From NCBI GenBank assembly GCA_022559845.1, contig CM040125.1:326995829-327059828 (forward strand): a stretch of DNA of 64,000 bases, written 5' to 3'. Under the pieces are notes generated by a model. It worked only from the letters and a program-made list of their open reading frames with translations. It did not search any database and was not told where the DNA came from. Positions within the stretch are counted from its first letter, which is position 1. Each line of letters begins with the position of its first letter. Of this stretch, positions 55,424 through 64,000 are shown in pieces. The translations under genes were made by a program, and so were the position numbers. This DNA comes from Amorphophallus konjac (Eukaryota > Streptophyta > Magnoliopsida > Alismatales > Araceae).

Positions 55424-57025
55424 TTAGTCAGACCCGTACATGGATGACGGCGGACCAGGACACCCGAATATGTGCCATACATGCATTTGACGTAACTGGA
55501 GGTTGACGTCATGGGGAACTCCTAGACATACTACGATGCACCAATCATGGACATTGGGCTTGGATGCGGGAAGTCCGGGAGGTGCGGGTGGTTTGGAGGG
55601 ATCGGGGAAACCAAAGTCTTCCTTACCCCCGAGGGATGGTTCGGACCTATGGCTATGTGGAGTTTGCTTGGCCCGAATGGAAAAGGTGGGATAGTGAACT
55701 CCGCGGAAGAAGGGTAACGAGTATGAAAACTCGAGAGGTTCACTAGTGAAGGGGTCAAAAGGGTCGAAGAAGGTGTGACCCCATGAAGTGGGTTCCAACA
55801 TGACATGGTCCCAATCGTGAAATTCTTGAAGGTGCGGGTGGTCACCTTCCTCCGTCATGGTAGATGGGACCGTGTATAGGAAATATGACTCCTCCCTCGG
55901 AAGCAAAGTCATGAAGTCGGGCTCATCCGGTAGCGGGAGAAGTAGAAGAACCTCCGTGGTGACACAACCCACGATGCACTCGGAGGTAATGGACCCTATG
56001 GCCGGATGGGTGAAGCTAAGACTAGCGGATTGGTCAAAGCCTCGGGCCAAAAGATGCGTCAACTCCCATTGTGAATCTAATCCCATGACAAGATCATCCA
56101 ACGTATCAACATGGTGACGAGATCGAAATGTGGTATGGAATGAGTTGACCGGCACTAAAGGTAAGGTGGGGTCCATGGACGGGAAGGGATGTGGGACCAA
56201 GCCATCCTTGAGCCATCTAAGAAGTGGCTCGGCTATGTAAAGTGTTCCCGTAAGAAACACGGGTGGCTCGGGCTTTGGTAGTTCCCACTTTGATGGTTTC
56301 GAATGAAGACCGGAGGTAGATAACAATGGAGCATCCATGGGTGGTGGAGTAGCTTGTGTCCTTTCCCACCAATCCGAAATCATTTTCTTTATTTCCTCTA
56401 AGGAGCGGGTTGGAGGAGGGACCTTGGGGTGGACTAGCTCCTTAACTCTCGGCTTGGGTGTGGGCCTAGGCTCGGTTATAAGCGGGACTTCCACTCGGTT
56501 GGAGGTGCTTGAGTGGGTTGGAATGGGAGTGCCAAGGGGAGGTTGGTTGGTGGTGCATGGGCGGGCCACTAGATTGGGGTCACTTTGGTGGGCTTGGACG
56601 GCGGTGAAGGGGTGGGATTGGGTAGAGGTGTGGCCCACTTGATTGTGGGTGAGTTGGTGGGGTTGGTGAGTGGAATGACCTCCGTGGTTGGAGGTAGGTG
56701 GGCGGGGAACGTAGGCCCTCCTAAGCACTCTCTTCATTTCCCACCATGACTTGATGGGCCTTAGATTCCTATCCTCCCTCCAATATTTGATGTCCCTCCA
56801 AGTTGCAGCGGCTTCCCCAAGAAGTCACCTTTTGGCAACATCGACTTACATGGGCCCGTACATGATGTACACCTCGAAGTAATCATCCATAATGGCTTCC
56901 CATTATAGATAGACACTCGGGTCATCGGACCCGTAGAAATCCCGGGTTTTGGGTCTCGTGGGGTGGTTCGGGTGGTCCTTCCATTTGAGATAGTATCGCC
57001 ACCATCCGGGAGTTTGGGACTCCAT
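55424..57025 (-). pseudogene. A4 gag-X polyprotein; X part open for 437 codons
   Basis: ATG 57025 (MESQTPGWW) opens a 533-codon frame. The gag part has DFYGSDDPSVYL, WEAIMDDYFEVY and W-EMKRVLRRAYVP, with stops at 56903, 56846 and 56825 (TAA, TAA, TGA). From 56737 to 55424 it is fully open: a Pro/His/Thr-rich linker with one helix (LEEIKKMISDWWERTQ), then X (EPPVFLTGTLYIAEPLLRWLK, LPLVPVNSFHTTFRS, HVDTLDDLV, SFTHPAIGSITSE, GHTFFDPFDPF) and the terminal FGCPGPPSSMYGSD. No catalytic motif, signal peptide or membrane segment is evident. X is rich in Pro, His, Phe and Leu. Confidence 0.78.
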
Positions 57026-57394
57026 GGGACACGGGAAACTAGTGGATGGCCATGCCGACACTCGGACCAAAACACTAGACACGACACTAAGTAATGCAAA
57101 GTTGGAATGCACTAACTAATGCACACTAAGGACCCTAGACGTAAACCAAGACTCGGTACGGGGCGGAGACAATCGACCCGAAGGTCACTCGCACAAGTGT
57201 GCGGCCTTCCCGATAGGCGTAACCTAACGGTCGGACAACACCTTTTTATATACCGAGTAAAGGGATGTATGCGACCCAAAAATGACTCTTTTTGTTGTTT
57301 TAGAAATGTGATGATCCTAAACACGACTTAGACCGACTAATGACTACATGACACTCTTTTTTTTTTGAATGCAAACACCCTAGACTCAACCTTC

Positions 57395-57405
57395 TCTGAT
57401 ACCAA
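57395..57405 (-). promoter_or_regulatory. A4 primer binding site
   Basis: The minus strand reads TTGGTATCAGA next to the LTR at 57408. The match to initiator tRNA-Met is shorter than in A1-A3 because the following bases are GAA rather than GC. Confidence 0.8.
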
Positions 57406-57407
57406 AT

Positions 57408-59589
57408 TGATGCGGGACGGGACCACGGACACGACAAGCTCACGATCGTCCCTTAACGAGGGAAGCATCGGATGTGCGCGGTTGAGAAACCGGCAAGAGC
57501 TAGGGTGGTCGGCTCTCTTTTGTGCCCGGATCGGGTCACGGGACGGCTTCGCTCTCTCTCGCAGCAGTGATATTATAAATTGAAGGCGAGCTAGGTATCC
57601 CTACACATGCTCTCTAGCAGCGGCATATAAAGCATATAAAGAATTAAGCTAATGCCAAGTGTAAGGGTGAAGGCGATACCTCCACGCTCTCGGCGTGGCG
57701 AAGACGGCACCCGGCCAAAGCTCGTACTCCCGGGAACTTAGTACATTATGTTTACAGCAGTACAAATAAGCCCACTCCACGCAGGGAGGTAAAGGGCGAC
57801 ACAAGTGGGCCTGGGAGGACCAGTTTCGGGTTGACGGGCGGTTTCGGGCAATGCTTCGGCTTCACGCGTACTCGTGCTAGTGGGGGCCCACGTGTTGACC
57901 GGAGGGGTCGTGTGGGGCCTGATGACTCCTCTGCTGTGGAGACACCTGGAAAGCGTTCCCCTGGGATGGCGAGCTGCTGGAACGACCGCCGGACGCCGGG
58001 CGGCCCTCGGACGACGCTCGCGGGAACTCGGCCACGAATCTGAAAATTCTGTTTGCAGGCGCGCGACTCGGAGAAAACTGCTGCTGCGATCAGCCCCGTC
58101 ATCGGAATGCGACGAGGTTAGCGCCGTTGGAAAGCTGACTCAGAATACCTCGACGTAAGGGTCTTCAAAAAAAATAATCAGATCTGTATTTCTGATCATG
58201 CATTTTACAAGCTTGCTGGAATCTGGCCAGAACTGCAGGGGCAGGTTCTAACTTCTCTGAAGATCGACGTTGACCGGAAAGAAGACCTCCGAATATTGAA
58301 ATAATTTCTTCAGAAAAGTTGAAGGTATCTGAGAGAGGAATCTGGGACTATTTTTTGTTTTCTGATTGGAGACGAAATGGATTTTCTGGGATTTCTTTAC
58401 TATATTTGGGTCGGATCTGGGAAATTGTGGGCAGACTGTTCTTGGGAACTTGGATGAACTTTGAAAAATACTTGGAGGGTGAACCAAAAATTAATAAAAT
58501 TCTGGTGGTAGAGGGATGTGGACAGAGATCCCAGTAAATTTGGGCGACCCAAAAAAAATCAAAAGGTGGTTCGAATGGGGTAAACTCAGAGCTGATGAAC
58601 AGTAAACAGAACCAGGACAGATCTGGAACTTGGACTTGGACGAAAATCAAAAAATATCTAAAGGATGAATTTTGACGTGATTTTTTTTTTGGGGATAAGG
58701 GTTCTAGAGGGGAACCAACCCTGAAATTTTTAGCTTCAGAAGACGAAGGGAGTGATAGCAGGAATTCAGAGAAGAAGGGTCTATCCTGGGTGGACAGAAC
58801 ACCGAAACCGTTGGCGACGACGCGTCGGCGGTGAGACGATGGCGGCGGCGATCACCGGAGTTGCTTCAGATGCTGGAGGGGATCAAGGGGGAAGGGATTA
58901 CACTCTAGAAAGGGGGCTGGAGGTGGAGGAACCAGGGAGAGAGAGGGGAGGGGTGCAAATCTCACTTGGGGGCAAATGCCAATTTTCTCTTCATTAATTC
59001 CTTCAATATGAAAAATACAACCTTATATAGGATGCCAACCAAACTCAACCTCAACCCTTGGATCTAGGGGTTAGGATTGAAGGGCTGGGATACAATGTGA
59101 ATCACATATTTAATACATTAGTTTAATCTAATTTGACCATACTTATTCAACCTTAGACTAGATCTATTCAAACACCACCTAATACACAACTACCTTGCCT
59201 AATAAGACAAGGAACCTTGCGCCCCCTTCCATGGGCCAAGGCCATTCATGGGTCAAGAGCCTCCCATTAGATCATGCTAGACTTGGGCCACTCCCACTTA
59301 GATGGCCCATGAGAGAGTGGAACCCAATTTGGGCCTGAAGTGCCTTAATGACCCATTTGAAGCCTAATGACCCAATATGAAGTAACACTCTTAATGGACT
59401 CTACTAATGGCAATCTAACCTTGGACTTGACATAACAAATGGCCCATTGGCTTGATATAAGCCTTACAAGGATGGCCCAAATGAAAGAAATCAAAAATTA
59501 CATACACTTCAAGCCAAGACAACCCATAATACACACCAATCCAAGCCAATACACAAAATACAACTCATAAGCTCTTGATGTCCTCATCA
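57408..59589 (-). repeat. A4/A5 array LTR 2 (shared middle LTR)
   Basis: 2182 bases; TATA at 59022-59029. It serves as 5' LTR of the left unit and 3' LTR of the right unit. It has private changes such as GGGCCTGGGAGG near 57808 and ACTATATTTGG near 58400. Confidence 0.92.
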
Positions 59590-59970
59590 ATTCTCCCCGG
59601 GTGGGAGGAACTCGACCCCGTCGAGTAGGGGTATGGCTGCTCCGGTACTCCGGCGGATCTGTCACCGTGCTAAGTAGCGCGGGTATGCTCCACTCCAAGT
59701 GATCGGCACCTGCTCATTCCATATATACTCGATATGCGCACTGCTATGGCTAAAGGTGGTCACTCCGAAGGGGCACTCTCAAAAGGAAGGAAACAGCTCG
59801 AAGACTCACTAGGAATCACTGCTGAGTCCCTATAGGTGATTGATCCGGGTATAGATGTAGAACCGATCCCATACTCATCAAGTGAGTCGACTCGCTTCAC
59901 ACTCATAAGAGAACGACACGAGCTTGCATAAGACACATGCAGACTCACCATGCACTGACACATGAATGAA
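59590..59970 (-). pseudogene. A5 integrase C-terminus/chromodomain scraps
   Basis: Same content as 54951-55330, with two single-base differences noticed by eye. Confidence 0.55.
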
Positions 59971-60062
59971 AATCACACAAACAATCGACTCAAAATCACC
60001 ACACAAACAAACCACACAAAGAAAACACACCGACTCATCTATGACCCTAGACATACCTAATG

Positions 60063-61664
60063 TTAGTCAGACCCGTACATGGATGACGGCGGACCAGGAC
60101 ACCCGAATATGTGCCATACATGCATTTGACGTAACTGGAGGTTGACGTCATGGGGAACTCCTAGACATACTACGATGCACCAATCATGGACATTGGGCTT
60201 GGATGCGGGAAGTCCGGGAGGTGCGGGTGGTTTGGAGGGATCGGGGAAACCAAAGTCTTCCTTACCCCCGAGGGATGGTTCGGACCTATGGCTATGTGGA
60301 GTTTGCTTGGCCCGAATGGAAAAGGTGGGATAGTGAACTCCGCGGAAGAAGGGTAACGAGTATGAAAACTCGAGAGGTTCACTAGTGAAGGGGTCAAAAG
60401 GGTCGAAGAAGGTGTGACCCCATGAAGTGGGTTCCAACATGACATGGTCCCAATCGTGAAATTCTTGAAGGTGCGGGTGGTCACCTTCCTCCGTCATGGT
60501 AGATGGGACCGTGTATAGGAAATATGACTCCTCCCTCGGAAGCAAAGTCATGAAGTCGGGCTCATCCGGTAGCGGGAGAAGTAGAAGAACCTCCGTGGTG
60601 ACACAACCCACGATGCACTCGGAGGTAATGGACCCTATGGCCGGATGGGTGAAGCTAAGACTAGCGGATTGGTCAAAGCCTCGGGCCAAAAGATGCGTCA
60701 ACTCCCATTGTGAATCTAATCCCATGACAAGATCATCCAACGTATCAACATGGTGACGAGATCGAAATGTGGTATGGAATGAGTTGACCGGCACTAAAGG
60801 TAAGGTGGGGTCCATGGACGGGAAGGGATGTGGGACCAAGCCATCCTTGAGCCATCTAAGAAGTGGCTCGGCTATGTAAAGTGTTCCCGTAAGAAACACG
60901 GGTGGCTCGGGCTTTGGTAGTTCCCACTTTGATGGTTTCGAATGAAGACCGGAGGTAGATAACAATGGAGCATCCATGGGTGGTGGAGTAGCTTGTGTCC
61001 TTTCCCACCAATCCGAAATCATTTTCTTTATTTCCTCTAAGGAGCGGGTTGGAGGAGGGACCTTGGGGTGGACTAGCTCCTTAACTCTCGGCTCGGGTGT
61101 GGGCCTAGGCTCGGTTATAAGCGGGACTTCCACTCGGTTGGAGGTGCTTGAGTGGGTTGGAATGGGAGTGCCAAGGGGAGGTTGGTTGGTGGTGCATGGG
61201 CGGGCCACTAGATTGGGGTCACTTTGGTGGGCTTGGACGGCGGTGAAGGGGTGGGATTGGGTAGAGGTGTGGCCCACTTGATTGTGGGTGAGTTGGTGGG
61301 GTTGGTGAGTGGAATGACCTCCGTGGTTGGAGGTAGGTGGGCGGGGAACGTAGGCCCTCCTAAGCACTCTCTTCATTTCCCACCATGACTTGATGGGCCT
61401 TAGATTCCTATCCTCCCTCCAATATTTGATGTCCCTCCAAGTTGCAGCGGCTTCCCCAAGAAGTCACCTTTTGGCAACATCGACTTACATGGGCCCGTAC
61501 ATGATGTACACCTCGAAGTAATCATCCATAATGGCTTCCCATTATAGATAGACACTCGGGTCATCGGACCCGTAGAAATCCCGGGTTTTGGGTCTCGTGG
61601 GGTGGTTCGGGTGGTCCTTCCATTTGAGATAGTATCGCCACCATCCGGGAGTTTGGGACTCCAT
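60063..61664 (-). pseudogene. A5 gag-X polyprotein, duplicate of A4
   Basis: Codon for codon like A4, with the same three gag stops and the same 437-codon open X part (60063-61376). One amino-acid difference was seen in the linker (Lys in A4, Glu in A5, in RPTP-x-PRVKEL). Shared stops show that the two interiors were copied from one already broken ancestor. Confidence 0.78.
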
Positions 61665-62034
61665 GGGACACGGGAAACTAGTGGATGGCCATGCCGACAC
61701 TCGGACCAAAACACTAGACACGACACTAAGTAATGCAAAGTTGGAATGCACTAACTAATGCACACTAAGGACCCTAGACGTAAACCAAGACTCGGTACGG
61801 GGCGGAGACAATCGACCCGAAGGTCACTCGCACAAGTGTGCGGCCTTCCCGATAGGCGTAACCTAACGGTCGGACAACACCTTTTTATATACCGAGTAAA
61901 GGGATGTATGCGACCCAAAAATGACTCTTTTTGTTGTTTTAGAAATGTGATGATCCTAAACACGACTTAGACCGACTAATGACTACATGACACTCTTTTT
62001 TTTTTTGAATGCAAACACCCTAGACTCAACCTTC

Positions 62035-62045
62035 TCTGATACCAA
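62035..62045 (-). promoter_or_regulatory. A5 primer binding site
   Basis: Same TTGGTATCAGA motif as in A4, next to the LTR at 62048. Confidence 0.8.
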
Positions 62046-62047
62046 AT

Positions 62048-64000
62048 TGATGCGGGACGGGACCACGGACACGACAAGCTCACGATCGTCCCTTAACGAG
62101 GGAAGCATCGGATGTGCGCGGTTGAGAAACCGGCAAGAGCTAGGGTGGTCGGCTCTCTTTTGTGCCCGGATCGGGTCACGGGACGGCTTCGCTCTCTCTC
62201 GCAGCAGTGATATTATAAATTGAAGGCGAGCTAGGTATCCCTACACATGCTCTCTAGCAGCGGCATATAAAGCATATAAAGAATTAAGCTAATGCCAAGT
62301 GTAAGGGTAAAGGCGATACCTCCACGCTCTCGGCGTGGCGAAGACGGCACCCGGCCAAAGCTCGTACTCCCGGGAACTTAGTACATTATGTTTACAGAAG
62401 TACAAATAAGCCCACTCCACGCAGGGAGGTAAAGGGCGACACAAGTGGGCCCGGGAGGACCAGTTTCGGGTTGACGGGCGGTTTCGGGCAATGCTTCGGC
62501 TTCACGCGTACTCGTGCTAGTGGGGGCCCACGTGTTGACCGGAGGGGTCGTGTGGGGCCTGATGACTCCTCTGCTGTGGAGACACCTGGAAAGCGTTCCC
62601 CTGGGATGGCGAGCTGCTGGAACGACCGCCGGACGCCGGGCGGCCCTCGGACGACGCTCGCGGGAACTCGGCCACGAATCTGAAAATTCTGTTTGCAGGC
62701 GCGCGACTCGGAGAAAACTGCTGCTGCGATCAGCCCCGTCGTCGGAATGCGACGAGGTTAGCGCCGTTGGAAAGCTGACTCAGAATACCTCGACGTAGGG
62801 GTCTTCAAAAAAAATAATCAGATCTGTATTTCTGATCATGCATTTTACAAGCTTGCTGGAATCTGGCCAGAACTGCAGGGGCAGGTTCTGACTTCTCTGA
62901 AGATCGACGTTGACCGGAAAGAAGACCTCCGAATATTGAAATAATTTCTTCAGAAAAGTTGAAGTTATCTGAGAGAGGAATCCGGGACTATTTTTGGTTT
63001 TCTGATTGGAGACGAAATGGATTTTCTGGGATTTCTTTACTATACCTGGGTCGGATCTGAGAAATTGTGGGTAGACTGTTCTTGGGAACTTGGACGAAAT
63101 TTGAAAAATACTTGGAGGGTGAACCAAAAATTAATAACATTCCTGGTGGTAGAGGGATGTGGACAGAGATCCCAGTAAATTTGGGCGACCCAAAAAAAAT
63201 CAAAAGGTGGTTCGAATGGGGTAAACTCAGAGCTAATGAACAGTAAACAGAACCAGGACAGATCTGGAACTTGGACTTGGACGAAAATCAAAAAATAGCT
63301 AAAGGATGAATTTTGACGTGATTTTTTTTTTGGGGATAAGGGTTCTAGAGGGGAACCAACCCTGAAATTTTTAGCTTCAGAAGACGAAGGGAGTGATAGC
63401 AGGAATTCGGAGAAGAAGGGTCTGTCCTGGGTGGACAGAACACCGAAACCGTTGGCGACGACGCGTCGGCGGCGAGACGATGGCGGCGGCGATCACCGGA
63501 GTTGCTTCAGATGCTGGAGGGGATCAAGGGGGAAGGGATTACACTCTAGAAAGGGGGCTGGAGGTGGAGGAACCAGGGAGAGAGAGGGGAGGGGTGCAAA
63601 TCTCACTTGGGGGCAAATGCCAATTTTCTCTTCATTAATTCCTTCAATATGAAAAATACAACCTTATATAGGATGCCAACCAAACTCAACCTCAACCCTT
63701 GGATCTAGGGGTTAGGATTGAAGGGCTGGGATACAATGTGAATCACATATTTAATACATTAGTTTAATCTAATTTGACCATACTTATTCAACCTTAGACT
63801 AGATCTATTCAAACACCACCTAATACACAACTACCTTGCCTAATAAGACAAGGAACCTTGCGCCCCCTTCCATGGGCCAAGGCCATTCATGGGCCAAGAG
63901 CCTCCCATTAGATCATGCTAGACTTGGGCCACTCCCACTTAGATGGCCCATGAGAGAGTGGAACCCAATTTGGGCCTGAAGTGCCTTAATGACCCATTTG
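62048..64000 (-). repeat. A4/A5 array LTR 3, cut by window end
   Basis: The first 1953 of about 2182 bases. It carries its own private changes, for example TTACAGAAGTAC near 62395 and AATAACATTCCTGG near 63135. Whether another interior follows cannot be seen. Confidence 0.9.

Larger units (their letters stand above)
52770..64000 (-). mobile_element. A4/A5: tandem LTR-interior-LTR-interior-LTR array
   Basis: Three LTRs (52770, 57408, 62048) and two interiors alternate with a period of 4638-4640 bases, all on the minus strand. The interiors differ at only about four positions by eye; LTRs differ from each other at about 1%. On the minus strand the LTR begins TGATGAGGACATC and ends GTCCCGCATCA. 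The left flank (TATTG, 52765-52769) is Sirevirus RNase H coding sequence. The array leaves the window inside the third LTR, so the number of units is unknown. Confidence 0.92.

Noticed and set aside
52770..64000. Array explained as simple nested insertion of one element in another
   Set aside because: Nesting would give separate LTR pairs and target duplications inside; here a single LTR is shared between units at exact boundaries.

Overview
The window is plant nuclear DNA, almost certainly from an angiosperm with a large, repeat-rich genome. Evidence: LTR retrotransposons primed by initiator tRNA-Met, a Sirevirus-type Ty1/copia element with an envelope-like reading frame, chromodomain (Ty3/gypsy chromovirus) remnants, an L1-type LINE with an RNase H tail, and a plant mobile domain (PMD) gene with introns. 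No intact housekeeping gene, rRNA, tRNA or CRISPR array was seen. The species cannot be named from sequence alone.

Layout. (1) 1-7860: element A1, minus strand, its left LTR split by a solo Sirevirus LTR (854-3003). (2) 7861-28796: a decayed PMD gene and its flanks, read on the plus strand and cut by two minus-strand elements, A2 (12306-19537, duplication CCTAA) and A3 (22448-28663, duplication CTAAG). (3) 28797-33099: a related but distinct LTR family (B1), minus strand, with a truncated interior. (4) 33100-42810: a B-type LTR on the plus strand (B2) split by A6 (35353-42649, duplication CTCGG), whose left LTR holds a 5'-truncated LINE (35869-36875). (5) 42811-47941: unassigned DNA with three minisatellites and one small GRF zinc-finger ORF. 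(6) 47942-52769: 3' part of a minus-strand Sirevirus. (7) 52770-64000: a tandem LTR-interior-LTR-interior-LTR array of the A family (A4/A5) inserted in the Sirevirus and running off the window.

The A family dominates. Its members have about 1.9-2.3 kb LTRs and only about 2.1-2.9 kb of interior. They keep a gag-like domain (one copy has a zinc-knuckle remnant, another a retropepsin-like domain without its catalytic triad). They also keep scraps of the integrase C-terminus and chromodomain, but have lost reverse transcriptase, RNase H and the integrase core. In the gap sits a conserved reading frame that I do not recognise ('X'), fused in frame to gag or to the protease-like domain. X is recoverable in six A copies and, diverged, in B1, and in the A copies it usually ends in the same way (FGCPGPP then YGSD and stop). 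It is the best candidate here for something undescribed: a family-specific protein carried by a non-autonomous chromovirus lineage that presumably borrows its enzymes from an autonomous relative.

The elements form a clear insertion stratigraphy: PMD gene, then A1/A2/A3/B1; B2, then A6, then LINE; Sirevirus, then the A4/A5 array. Several frames (PMD, gag-X, Sirevirus pol) are broken mainly by nonsense codons that single C-to-T or G-to-A changes would explain, as expected for methylated, silenced repeats. All identities and divergences quoted are by-eye impressions.
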